Shown here: piece after piece, positions 28,874-37,921 of the stretch | How the letters are laid out: every line of letters begins with the position of its first letter | Numbering within the stretch: the stretch's first letter is position 1 | Assembly (NCBI RefSeq): GCF_902833905.1 | Contig: NZ_CADFGP010000022.1 | Coordinates: 1-64,000, forward strand | Reading direction: 5' to 3' | Origin: Paraburkholderia tuberum STM678 | GTDB taxonomy: Bacteria; Pseudomonadota; Gammaproteobacteria; Burkholderiales; Burkholderiaceae | DNA: 64,000 nucleotides | The notes under the pieces: model-generated | The model's input: the letters and a program-made list of their open reading frames with translations, nothing else | Databases searched by the model: none | Told to the model about the DNA's origin: nothing | Position numbers and translations under genes: made by a program

Positions 28874-29088
28874 CGGGTCGAGGGTTTTTTCGCACCACCG
28901 ACGTGCAGGCGAAATGCGCCGTAACAAGCCTCAACGTGGCGCAATCAGATAGAGATTGAGTGCAGCCCGCAACTGACCTATTCTCCAGTCATGGAGCGGC
29001 AACGCCACGTTAACCCTAATCTGACGTAAGCGTTACCGACACCTGACAGTCGTTCCGATAGCCTGTTTCAGCCCATCAAGGGAGTACC

Positions 29089-29250
29089 GTGAAACTGACC
29101 TTTGCAATCGGGGTGGTCGCACTGGTACTGATCGCGGGCACCACGACCATCTGCATGTCCGGTGCGGTCAACGACCACACCACCGAGTACGGCGGCGCAC
29201 ACGCCACCGTGGAGCAGTTTCTCAATCCCCACCTGAAAATCTGTCGATAG
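29089..29250 (+). CDS. Small membrane or secreted peptide (53 aa)
   Basis: A GTG-started 53-codon frame with GGGAG five bases before it. The N-terminus MKLTFAIGVVALVLIAGTTT is a single hydrophobic segment, followed by a hydrophilic tail with two cysteines. It could be a membrane-anchored peptide or have a cleavable signal. Its last 29 bases overlap the end of the convergent S4-domain gene. No family is recognised. Confidence 0.5.
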   Translation: MKLTFAIGVVALVLIAGTTTICMSGAVNDHTTEYGGAHATVEQFLNPHLKICR

Positions 29251-29629
29251 TGCGCCGGTCGCGTTTGGTCGGTCGGCCGTGCAGCGCGGCGGCCGGCTCG
29301 TGGTAGACCTTGCGCCGTTCCTGCTCGACCTGCCGCTTCGCCTTGCTCTGCGCGGTTTCCACATAAAGCGTCTGCGCGACGCTCGCCGGACCGCGTACGT
29401 CGCATACGCCCAGCACCTCCACCTGCCACACGTAGCGCTCGATCTCGATTTCGACCAGATCGCCGACACGCACGTCCTTCGCCGGCTTCACGGCGACGCC
29501 GCCGATACGCACCCGCCCCTTGTCGACCGCCTCCGCGGCCAGCGAACGCGTCTTGAAGAAGCGCGCGGCCCACAGCCATTTGTCGATGCGCAGTTTCGCG
29601 CCCGGTTCGGTTGAAATGCGGTAGTTCAT
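29222..29629 (-). CDS. S4-domain RNA-binding heat-shock protein (HslR/Hsp15-like)
   Basis: A 135-aa protein. The S4 domain is LRIDKWLWAARFFKTRSLAAEAVDKGRVRIGG at about residues 12-45, followed by VRVGDLVEIEIERYVWQVEVLG and a basic C-terminal tail. This is the layout of Hsp15 (HslR), which binds free 50S subunits carrying stalled peptidyl-tRNA. The ATG at 29629 gives the normal length; the frame is open much further back. It starts 8 bases after hemH and is probably co-transcribed with it. Confidence 0.85.
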   Translation of the reverse strand: MNYRISTEPGAKLRIDKWLWAARFFKTRSLAAEAVDKGRVRIGGVAVKPAKDVRVGDLVEIEIERYVWQVEVLGVCDVRGPASVAQTLYVETAQSKAKRQVEQERRKVYHEPAAALHGRPTKRDRRTIDRFSGGD

Positions 29630-29637
29630 CTGCGTCT

Positions 29638-30708
29638 TCAAGCTCCTGTCGTGTGCGGCACCGGCACCGCCTGCACGGGCCAGCCCTGCAGATGCTGCGC
29701 AACGATTTCGCCAAGCGCGGCAACCCACGGCTGCGACGCGTTCAGACAGGCGATCCGGTGAAACTCCTTGCCACCCGCCTGCAGAAATTCGCCGCGCACT
29801 TCCATGCCGATTTCCTCGATCGTTTCGAGGCAGTCGGCGGTGAAACCCGGGCAAAACACGTCAGCACGCCGCACGCCTGCCGCGCCGAGTTCCTTCAACG
29901 TCGGCGCCGTGTAGGGCTGCAGCCATTCGGCATTGCCGAAGCGCGACTGGAACGTGATGCGGCATTCGACCGACGTCAAATCGAGCGCCTGCATCAGCAG
30001 CGCGCCGGTCTGCTGGCATTGCTCGTGGTACGGGTCGCCGAGGTCGAGCGTGCGCTTGGGCACGCCGTGGAAACTGAGCACGAGCTTGTCGCCCGCCGCG
30101 AAATCGGGGCGGCCGTGCAGATGCCAGTAGTGGTGCACCTGTGCGGCGAGCGCCGCGATGTACGCCGGGTGATCGGCGTACTGGCGCACGGTGCGGACTT
30201 CCGGCTGGTTGCGCATGCGCTTGAGCGCGGAAAAGGCTTCGTCGAACGCGGTCGCGGTGGTCGACGCCGAATACTGCGGATACATCGGCATCAGCAACAC
30301 GCGCTCGGCGCCCGCGAGCTTCAGTTGGTTCAGCATTGCCGGAATGCCGGGCGTGCCGTAGCGCATCGCGTAGTCGACCAGCACCGTGTAGTCGTTCAGT
30401 TGCAGCAGATGGCGCAGGCCCTCGACCTGCTTTTCGGTGTGGACGCGCAGCGGTGAGCCCTCGGGCATCCACACCGCCGCATACTTCTTCGCAGAGCTGC
30501 GGCCGCGCAACGGCAGAATCAGCAGACGCAGAATGAGCTGCCACAGCAGCGCCGGAATTTCGACCACGCGAGGATCGGACAGGAACTGCGCGAGGTAGCG
30601 GCGCACCGCGCGCGGCGTCGGCGCGTCGGGCGTGCCGAGATTGATCAGCAACACGGCGACGCGATGCGACGTGGCGTTCTGTGAAGGCCGCTCGAGGTCG
30701 AAGCGCAT
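29638..30708 (-). CDS. hemH: Ferrochelatase
   Basis: A 356-aa enzyme that inserts ferrous iron into protoporphyrin IX, the last step of haem synthesis. Signatures are [68 protein letters not shown] with the iron-binding histidine, [16 protein letters not shown] and [17 protein letters not shown]. It lies downstream of hrcA and just upstream of the S4-domain gene. Confidence 0.97.
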   Translation of the reverse strand: MRFDLERPSQNATSHRVAVLLINLGTPDAPTPRAVRRYLAQFLSDPRVVEIPALLWQLILRLLILPLRGRSSAKKYAAVWMPEGSPLRVHTEKQVEGLRHLLQLNDYTVLVDYAMRYGTPGIPAMLNQLKLAGAERVLLMPMYPQYSASTTATAFDEAFSALKRMRNQPEVRTVRQYADHPAYIAALAAQVHHYWHLHGRPDFAAGDKLVLSFHGVPKRTLDLGDPYHEQCQQTGALLMQALDLTSVECRITFQSRFGNAEWLQPYTAPTLKELGAAGVRRADVFCPGFTADCLETIEEIGMEVRGEFLQAGGKEFHRIACLNASQPWVAALGEIVAQHLQGWPVQAVPVPHTTGA

Positions 30709-30758
30709 AGGTAGCAGAAATCACCGCATTTTGCGGCGAGTCGATTCAATGGAGATTC

Positions 30759-30764
30759 ATTATA
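30759..30764 (-). promoter_or_regulatory. Possible -10 box for hemH
   Basis: A perfect TATAAT on the minus strand lies 50 bases upstream of hemH. No convincing -35 hexamer stands at the expected distance, so this is a weak call. Confidence 0.3.
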
Positions 30765-30889
30765 GCGGCGCGGGTTCTGCCCGGCGCCGCCAGAGACCCC
30801 TGGCCATTCGGACGATTGGCAGACGCCGCGCGTTCGCGCATCATGATCGCCACGAACTGCGATGACGCCAGTTCTGCGGAGCCCGAGGA

Positions 30890-31909
30890 CTACTGCTGGC
30901 TGAGCGTCATGGACAACAGCCGCGCGGTTATGTCCACGATCGGAATCACGCGGTTGTAGGCCATGCGGGTCGGTCCGATCACACCGAGCGTGCCGACGAT
31001 CTTGCCGTTCACCTCGTACGGCGCGGTGACGACGCTCATTTCCTCGATCGGTACCAGATTCGATTCGCCGCCAATGAATATTTGCACGCCCGCCGCGTGA
31101 CTCGACACGTCGAGCAACTGAAGGAGGCTGGTCTTCTGGTCGAACACATCGAACAGCTTGCGCAGGCGCGCCATGTCCGACGAAAGATCGGCGACTTCGA
31201 GCAGATTGCGCTCGCCCGAGATCAACACGGTCTCGCCGGTGTCGGATTCGTCGGTGCTGGCGGTGACGGCCGCGTGCATCAGCGAGGTCATGTCGCCACG
31301 CAGCTCGTCGATTTCCTCGCGCAGGCGGCGGCGCACCTCGTCGAACGAGAGGCCCGCGAAGTGCGCGTTGATGTAATTGGAGGCTTCCACCAGCTGCGAA
31401 GGCGAAAAGTCGCGCTGGGTGGCGAGGATGCGGTTTTGCACGTCGCCTTCCGGCGTCACGATGATCAGCAGAATGCGCTGGTCGGACAGGCGCATGAATT
31501 CGATCTGCTTGAACACGTGGCTGCGACGCGGCGTGAGCACGACGCCGGCGAACTGCGACAGATTTGACAGCACGCTCGCCGCCGCGGCGACGATCTTCTG
31601 CGGCTCGCCCACCTGCAGCGTGGTCTTGACGGTGCGCGTCACCGCCTCCTCGTCGGCGGCGGATTCGACGGTCAGCATCGTGTCGACGAACAGGCGGTAG
31701 CCGCGTGGCGTCGGAATGCGCCCTGCCGACGTATGCGGACTGATCACGAGCCCCAGATCCTCGAGGTCCGACATCACGTTGCGGATCGTGGCCGGACTCA
31801 GTTCGAGGCCCGAATAACGTGACAGCGTGCGCGAGCCGACCGGCTGACCTTCGGCGATGTAGCGCTCAATCAGCGTTTTGAGGAGGGTTTGTGCGCGAGG
31901 ATCTAGCAT
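30890..31909 (-). CDS. hrcA: Heat-inducible transcription repressor HrcA
   Basis: A 339-aa repressor that binds CIRCE operators of chaperone genes. The winged-helix N-terminus has [26 protein letters not shown] and [15 protein letters not shown], followed by [20 protein letters not shown], all diagnostic. A GAF-like and dimerisation region fills the rest, ending [19 protein letters not shown]. The ATG at 31909 is preferred; the frame runs to 31978. The usual target, groESL, is outside the window, and no CIRCE was found near grpE or dnaK. Confidence 0.96.
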   Translation of the reverse strand: MLDPRAQTLLKTLIERYIAEGQPVGSRTLSRYSGLELSPATIRNVMSDLEDLGLVISPHTSAGRIPTPRGYRLFVDTMLTVESAADEEAVTRTVKTTLQVGEPQKIVAAAASVLSNLSQFAGVVLTPRRSHVFKQIEFMRLSDQRILLIIVTPEGDVQNRILATQRDFSPSQLVEASNYINAHFAGLSFDEVRRRLREEIDELRGDMTSLMHAAVTASTDESDTGETVLISGERNLLEVADLSSDMARLRKLFDVFDQKTSLLQLLDVSSHAAGVQIFIGGESNLVPIEEMSVVTAPYEVNGKIVGTLGVIGPTRMAYNRVIPIVDITARLLSMTLSQQ

Positions 31910-32119
31910 GACGAAAAATTTTAGCTCAATGGCATCGCAGCCGTGAGCGCCCGCGGCGCCCGCTCCCGGCGAATGCACCGCCGTCGGCGGGCTCGCATGT
32001 CATCGGGTCTTCACCATTCTAACGATAATCGCGACATACGCAGACGCCCTGCGTGCGCCGCCCCACAACCGGGTTGGTCTGCGGTTCTTTTCAGGCCCTA
32101 CCTATGGTGTAATGCCGGC

Positions 32120-33022
32120 ATGCAAGTGACCAGCCAGTTCAAGACCGTCGCGCTCGTCGGGCGCAGCAATACGCCAGGCATCGGCGAGCCGCTGACCGCG
32201 CTCGCCGCCTGCATCGCGAAGCTCGGCCTGGAAGTCGTGTTCGAAGCAGACACCGCCGCCGAAATCGGCGTGACCGACTATCCGGCGCTGCGTCTCGCCG
32301 AGATCGGCGCGCGCGCCGACGTCGCCGTGGTGCTCGGCGGCGACGGCACGATGCTCGGCATCGGCCGCCAGCTCGCGCCGTATCGCACGCCCTTGATCGG
32401 CATCAACCACGGGCGGCTCGGCTTCATCACGGACATTCCGATCTCCGACATGCGCGAGATCGTGCCGCAGATGCTGTCCGGCAATTTCGAGCGCGAGGAG
32501 CGCGTGCTGCTCGAAGCGCGCATCGTGCGCGACGGCACGCCGATCTACCACGCGCTCGCGTTCAACGACGTGGTGGTCAACCGCAGCGGCTTCTCGGGCA
32601 TGGCGGAATTGCGCGTGTCGGTCGACGGCCGCTTCATGTACAACCAGCGCTCGGACGGCCTGATCGTCGCGACGCCGACCGGCTCGACCGCGTATTCGCT
32701 GTCCTCGCAGGGGCCGATCCTGCATCCGCAACTACAGGGCATCGTGCTCGTGCCGATCGCGCCGCACGCGCTGTCGAACCGGCCGATCGTGCTGCCGGAC
32801 GAATCGAAGGTCAGCATCCAGATCGTTTCCGGGCGCGAGGTGAACGTCAATTTCGACATGCAGTCGTTCACGTCGCTGGAGCTCGGCGACACGATCGAGG
32901 TGCGCCGTTCGCGCCACACGGTGCCGATGCTGCATCCGGTCGGCTACAGCTACTATGCGACGTTACGCCAGAAGCTGCACTGGCACGAGTACCCGTCGCA
33001 CGAAGAAGACCCGAGGCCGTAA
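32120..33022 (+). CDS. nadK: NAD kinase
   Basis: A 300-aa enzyme that makes NADP from NAD with ATP. The motif [14 protein letters not shown] and [10 protein letters not shown] mark the diacylglycerol/NAD-kinase fold. NE-like and [16 protein letters not shown] motifs follow, then the beta-sandwich domain ending in a short tail. The ATG at 32120 gives the family length. It is divergent from hrcA and 66 bases before recN, a pairing seen in many proteobacteria. Confidence 0.96.
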   Translation: MQVTSQFKTVALVGRSNTPGIGEPLTALAACIAKLGLEVVFEADTAAEIGVTDYPALRLAEIGARADVAVVLGGDGTMLGIGRQLAPYRTPLIGINHGRLGFITDIPISDMREIVPQMLSGNFEREERVLLEARIVRDGTPIYHALAFNDVVVNRSGFSGMAELRVSVDGRFMYNQRSDGLIVATPTGSTAYSLSSQGPILHPQLQGIVLVPIAPHALSNRPIVLPDESKVSIQIVSGREVNVNFDMQSFTSLELGDTIEVRRSRHTVPMLHPVGYSYYATLRQKLHWHEYPSHEEDPRP

Positions 33023-33088
33023 GCGGCACTTTGATTTCGCACGCCGCCGCGGCCGCCACCCGAATCCCAAGCTCACCCGACCACCTCC

Positions 33089-34756
33089 ATGCTTCGCCAC
33101 CTCTCGATACGCGACTTCGTCATCGTCGCCGCGCTCGACCTCGAATTCGACAGCGGCTTTACCGTTTTCTCGGGCGAAACCGGCGCCGGCAAATCGATCC
33201 TGATCGACGCGCTCGCGCTGGCACTAGGCGCGCGCGCCGAGGCGAGCGTCGTGCGCACCGGCGAGAGCCGCGCCGACATCACCGCGGAGTTCGAGACGCA
33301 CGCACAGGTCGATCAATGGCTCGACACGCAGGCGCTCGGCGCGGCCGACGACGGCCAGCACGGCGGCACCGTGATGCTGCGGCGGGTGGTCGACGCGAAC
33401 GGCCGCTCGCGCGCGTTCATCAACGGTACGGCGGCCACGCTCGCGCAGCTGCGCGAGGTCGGCGAGATGCTCGTCGATATTCACGGCCAGCACGCGCACC
33501 AGTTGCTGATGCGCCCGGACGCGCAGCGCGAGCTGTTCGACACGCACGCGGGCCTGTCCGACCTGGCCGCCGCCGTCACCCGCGCGTGGCGCACGTGGCG
33601 CGACAAGGCGCAGGCCGTCGAGCAAGCGCAAACGCGCGATCGCGAGTTGCAACTCGAACGCGAGCGACTCGCGTGGCAACTCACCGAACTCGACAAGCTC
33701 GCGCCACAGCCGGGCGAATGGGAAGAAGTCAACACCGAGCATCGGCGGCTGTCGCATTCCGCGAATCTGATCGACGGCGTGCAGGGAGCGCTCGGCGCGC
33801 TGTCCGAATCGGACGACGCGATGATCACGCATCTCGGCTCGATCGTGTCGAAGGTGCGCGACCTCGCGGAGATCGACCCCGCGCTAAACGACGTGCTCGC
33901 CGCGCTCGAACCGGCTGAAATCCAGTTGCAGGAAGCCGCGTATTCGCTGAGCCACTACGCGCAGAAGCTCGAGCTCGATCCGGAGCGGCTCGCGCAGGTC
34001 GAAAAACGCCTCGACGCGCTGCACTCGGCCGCGCGCAAATTCCGCCTGCGGCCCGAGACGCTGCCGGAAGAACACGCAGAGCGGCGCAAGCAACTGGCCG
34101 CGCTCGACGCCGCCGCCGACCTCGACGGCCTGCGCGCCGCCGAGGCGCAAGCGAAGGAAGTGTTCGTCGCCGAGGCGAAAAAGCTGTCGAAGGCACGCGC
34201 GAAAGCAGGCAAGGCGCTCGGCGAGGCGGTCACGACCGGCATGCAGGAACTGTCGATGAAAGGCGGCAGCTTCGAGGTCGCGCTGGTGCCGCTGCCCGAA
34301 GGTGGCGCGCACGGGCTCGAGCAGATCGAGTTCCGTGTCGCCGGTCATGCCGGCGTGCCGCTGCGGCCGCTCGCGAAGGTTGCGTCGGGCGGCGAACTCG
34401 CGCGTATCAGTCTGGCGCTCGCAGTGATCGCGAGCGCGGCCAGCCCGACACCGACCCTGATCTTCGACGAAGTGGATACGGGCATCGGCGGCGGCGTGGC
34501 CGAAGTGGTCGGACGGCTATTGCATCAGCTCGGCGAGGCGCGCCAGGTGCTGTGCGTGACCCATCTGCCGCAGGTCGCCGCGCGCGGCGATCATCATTTC
34601 CAGGTCGCAAAGATGAGCAACGGCACCGGCGGCACGCTCAGCAGCGTGAGCTCGCTCGACAAGGCGAGCCGCATCGAGGAAGTCGCGCGCATGCTCGGTG
34701 GCCTCGAAATCACGGCGACCACGCGCAAGCACGCGAAGGAAATGCTGGCCGCCTGA
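33089..34756 (+). CDS. recN: DNA repair protein RecN
   Basis: A 555-aa SMC-like ATPase in recombinational repair of double-strand breaks. Walker A is FSGETGAGKSILIDAL near residue 30; two coiled-coil arms lie at about 150-225 and 265-385; the signature VASGGELARISLAL and Walker B TLIFDEVDTGIGGGVAEVVG are near the C-terminus, followed by VLCVTHLPQVAARGDHHF. Length is normal. No LexA box was seen by eye in the short upstream gap. Confidence 0.97.
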   Translation: MLRHLSIRDFVIVAALDLEFDSGFTVFSGETGAGKSILIDALALALGARAEASVVRTGESRADITAEFETHAQVDQWLDTQALGAADDGQHGGTVMLRRVVDANGRSRAFINGTAATLAQLREVGEMLVDIHGQHAHQLLMRPDAQRELFDTHAGLSDLAAAVTRAWRTWRDKAQAVEQAQTRDRELQLERERLAWQLTELDKLAPQPGEWEEVNTEHRRLSHSANLIDGVQGALGALSESDDAMITHLGSIVSKVRDLAEIDPALNDVLAALEPAEIQLQEAAYSLSHYAQKLELDPERLAQVEKRLDALHSAARKFRLRPETLPEEHAERRKQLAALDAAADLDGLRAAEAQAKEVFVAEAKKLSKARAKAGKALGEAVTTGMQELSMKGGSFEVALVPLPEGGAHGLEQIEFRVAGHAGVPLRPLAKVASGGELARISLALAVIASAASPTPTLIFDEVDTGIGGGVAEVVGRLLHQLGEARQVLCVTHLPQVAARGDHHFQVAKMSNGTGGTLSSVSSLDKASRIEEVARMLGGLEITATTRKHAKEMLAA

Positions 34757-34861
34757 AATTGCGCCGCGCATAGGCGGCCGCACACGGCTGAGTCGGCCTG
34801 GCCGGGACGTCACACCGATCCCGGCCGCGCATGATGCGCGACGCGAAGTGCGTGAGCGCCC

Positions 34862-37657
34862 TTACCCAAACACCCTCTTCCACAACGCCAGCACCGCCTC
34901 GCGCTCGGCCGCGACCAGCGCCGGATCGACCCGCGCCTTCTCCATCCCATCGAGCCGCAGCGTGTGCTGCAGCTTGCGATAGCGCCGATAGGCGGCGCCG
35001 ACCGTCTCCGCTTCCGCTTCGCTCATCAGCCCGAAACGCGACACCTCACGCAGCAGCGCGATATTGCCGGTATTGCGGATCAGCTCGGGATCGCGCGCCG
35101 CATGCAGCAGCACCCAGTACTGCACGGTGAACTCGATATCGACCATGCCGCCGCGGTCGTGCTTCAGGTCGAACAGCGCCGGCGTATGGTTCGGGTGTCC
35201 CGCCTCGACACGCGCGCGCATCTCGACGATCTCTTTCGCGAGCGGCGCCGCTTCGCGCGGCGTCGTCAGCACCTGTTCGCGGATCGCCTCGAACTTCGCG
35301 CCGATCTCCGGATCGCCCGCGCAGTAGCGCGCACGCGTCAGCGCCTGATGCTCCCACACCCACGCGGTATTCGCCGCGTCGCCCTCGCGCAGCTGGTAGC
35401 GGCGGAACGCATCGAGGTCGGTGACGAGCAGGCCCGACTCGCCGTTGGGCCGCAGCCGCAGGTCGATGTCGAACAATGTGCCGGCGCCGGTCGCGGTGGT
35501 CAGCCATGTGATCAGACGCCGTGTGTAGGTTGCGTAGACGTCGGCGGCGGCATCGCCGGGATCGTCGTACAGGAAGATCACGTCGAGGTCCGACGCGTAG
35601 CCGAGCTCCTTGCCGCCGAGCTTGCCGTAGGCGATCACCGCGAAGCGCGGCACGTCGCGATGACGTTTGGCCAACTGCTTCCACACGGCTTCGATCGTCA
35701 CGTCGAGCACTGCGTCGGCGAGCTCGGACAGCCGGTCGCTGACGTGCTCGACGGACAGCTTGCCGGCAAGATCGATCAGCAGAATGCGGAACACCTCGGC
35801 CTGATGCGCGTGACGCAGCAGATCCATCTGCTGCTCGACGCCATCGGCGGCGGCGAGCCGCAAACGCAACGTACGCTTGAATTCAGCCCAGTCGAACGGA
35901 CTGTTGATCGCCTCGACGTCGAGCAGCTCGTCGAGCAGCTGCGGATGGCGGATCAGATAGCCGGCCGCCCAGCGCGAGCCGCCCAGCACCGACAGCACCT
36001 GGTGCAGCGCCTGCGGATACTCGGTCAGAAGCGCCAGATACGCGCCGCGCCGGCTCACCGCTTCGAGCAGATCGAACAGGCGCGCGACCGTATCGCCGCG
36101 CCGCCCGGCCGGCTCCAGCGTGCGCGCGGCTTCGAGCGCGCGCTGCGCGACGATGTCGAAACGCTGCCGGCTGCGCTCGTTCAGGCCCGTGTAGCGCGAC
36201 GAGCGCCACACCGCCTGCAGCCGGGCGAGCAGCTCACCGGGCTCGGCCACCCCCAGTTCGACGAGGCGCGCGCGCAGTGCGTCGTCGGCGCTATCGTCGG
36301 CGAGCGCGCTGCTCCACACCCACGCGGCCGCGCCGTCCTCGGGCGCGCCGCAACCGTCGCGGCCGCCCACCTTGTCGGCGAAAATCTGGTCGAACTGCTG
36401 TTCGACGAACTCGCGATGCGCGTCGAGCTTCGTCATCAATTGCGGGTAGTCGTCGCAGCCCATCACGCGCGCGAGCGCCATGCGGTCTTCGGCATCGACG
36501 GGCATCGCGTGGGTCTGCGCGTCGTTGCGATATTGCAAACGATGCTCGAGCTCCCGCAGAAAGCGATACGCCTGCGACAGCTTCACGCACACCGACGGAT
36601 CCATCAACCCATTCGTGGCCGCGTGGCGCAGCACGGCGAGCGTCGGCCGCACGCGAAAGCCGGCGTCCTGGCCGCCGCGGATCAGCTGGAACACCTGCGC
36701 GCTGAATTCGATTTCACGGATGCCGCCACGGCCGAGCTTGATGTCGTCGGCCTTGTCGGGGCGCATCGACGCGCGGCGCTGCGCCTCCTGGCGGATCTGC
36801 AGATGCAGCGCGCGAATCGCGCTGATCACGCCGAAATCCAGATAGCGTCGATAGACGAACGGCGTGACGATCGCCCCGAGCTGCTTCTGCAGCCGCTGCG
36901 CCGAGGCGCTCGCGCCCTCGGACACGAGCCGGCCCTTGATCCACGCGTAGCGCTCCCACTCGCGGCCCTGCACATAGAAATACTCTTCGAGCATGCCGAG
37001 GCTGCATACGAGCGGCCCCGAATCGCCGTTCGGCCGCAGACGCATATCGACGCGAAACACGTAGCCGTCGGCGGTGACTTCGGCGAGCGCGCCGATCAGC
37101 CGCTTGCCGAGCCGCGTGAAGAACTCCTGGGTCGCGAGCGGCGAGCGCTGGCCGCCGGCGGTCTCGCCGTCGTCCTCATAGACGAAGATCAGGTCGATAT
37201 CCGACGACACGTTCAGCTCGCGCCCGCCGAGCTTGCCCATACCGACCACGCCAAGCGTGAGCCGTTCGCCCTGCTGGTCGCGCGGCTCGCCATACAGCGC
37301 TTCGAGCTCGGCGCTCAGCACCGTCAGCGCGCGCTGGATCGTCGTTTCCGCGAGATCGGTCATCGCGCCGGTGACTTCGGCGATATCGGCCTCGCCGGCC
37401 AGGTCGCGCTCCATCACCGCGCAGAATACTTCGGTGCGCAGCTGGCGCAGCGCGCGCTTCAGCGCATCTTCGTCGACCGGCGCACCGGCTGGGCCCGCCG
37501 CCTCGGCGCACAGTTCGTCGAGACGCGCGTCGATGCGCTCGCGCGTCAGCGGTTCGTCGGCCAGCGCGCCGACATGCGCGACCAGTTGCGGGCGGGCCGC
37601 GGCGGCGCGCGCGGCATAGTGCGAATAGCTGGAACTCAGGAGGGTGGCGTCAGTCAT
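34862..37657 (-). CDS. glnE: Glutamine synthetase adenylyltransferase/deadenylase
   Basis: A 931-aa bifunctional enzyme that adenylylates and de-adenylylates glutamine synthetase under PII control. Two nucleotidyltransferase domains are visible: one with GRELNVSSDIDLIFVYEDDG and one with LGYASDLDVIFLYDDPGD, both with the DxD metal site, each followed by a GlnE helical domain (KLGRGGIREIEFSAQVFQLIRGG; HDRGGMVDIEFTVQYWVL). The frame is open for another 1000 codons upstream, but the ATG at 37657 gives the family N-terminus. It is convergent with recN and divergent from yhdP. Confidence 0.96.
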   Translation of the reverse strand: MTDATLLSSSYSHYAARAAAARPQLVAHVGALADEPLTRERIDARLDELCAEAAGPAGAPVDEDALKRALRQLRTEVFCAVMERDLAGEADIAEVTGAMTDLAETTIQRALTVLSAELEALYGEPRDQQGERLTLGVVGMGKLGGRELNVSSDIDLIFVYEDDGETAGGQRSPLATQEFFTRLGKRLIGALAEVTADGYVFRVDMRLRPNGDSGPLVCSLGMLEEYFYVQGREWERYAWIKGRLVSEGASASAQRLQKQLGAIVTPFVYRRYLDFGVISAIRALHLQIRQEAQRRASMRPDKADDIKLGRGGIREIEFSAQVFQLIRGGQDAGFRVRPTLAVLRHAATNGLMDPSVCVKLSQAYRFLRELEHRLQYRNDAQTHAMPVDAEDRMALARVMGCDDYPQLMTKLDAHREFVEQQFDQIFADKVGGRDGCGAPEDGAAAWVWSSALADDSADDALRARLVELGVAEPGELLARLQAVWRSSRYTGLNERSRQRFDIVAQRALEAARTLEPAGRRGDTVARLFDLLEAVSRRGAYLALLTEYPQALHQVLSVLGGSRWAAGYLIRHPQLLDELLDVEAINSPFDWAEFKRTLRLRLAAADGVEQQMDLLRHAHQAEVFRILLIDLAGKLSVEHVSDRLSELADAVLDVTIEAVWKQLAKRHRDVPRFAVIAYGKLGGKELGYASDLDVIFLYDDPGDAAADVYATYTRRLITWLTTATGAGTLFDIDLRLRPNGESGLLVTDLDAFRRYQLREGDAANTAWVWEHQALTRARYCAGDPEIGAKFEAIREQVLTTPREAAPLAKEIVEMRARVEAGHPNHTPALFDLKHDRGGMVDIEFTVQYWVLLHAARDPELIRNTGNIALLREVSRFGLMSEAEAETVGAAYRRYRKLQHTLRLDGMEKARVDPALVAAEREAVLALWKRVFG

Positions 37658-37921
37658 CAAAAATCTGGCTCGCTCGTTGCTTGATCGGATTTGTCCGGCG
37701 GTATTCTGACGGTGTCCGGGTGTCGTTCCGGGGTCGTTGTCGTGTCGTTCCGTCGTGCCATCGGCATGCGGCGACAAGCGTGCCGGCCCCCGTGCCGGAC
37801 GGCCTCGCCAATCGCCGTCACGGGCCGTCGGACAGGGTTTGCAGGAGGTCCGCCGACGCTTTCCCGTGTGATACATTTCGTCGTTAACACGCAAAACTAC
37901 CATACGCCCAGCCGCCGCAGC

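Noticed and set aside
28725-29088. CIRCE element (HrcA operator) upstream of grpE
   Set aside because: No TTAGCACTC-9-GAGTGCTAA-like repeat is present; only the sigma32 boxes are supported.
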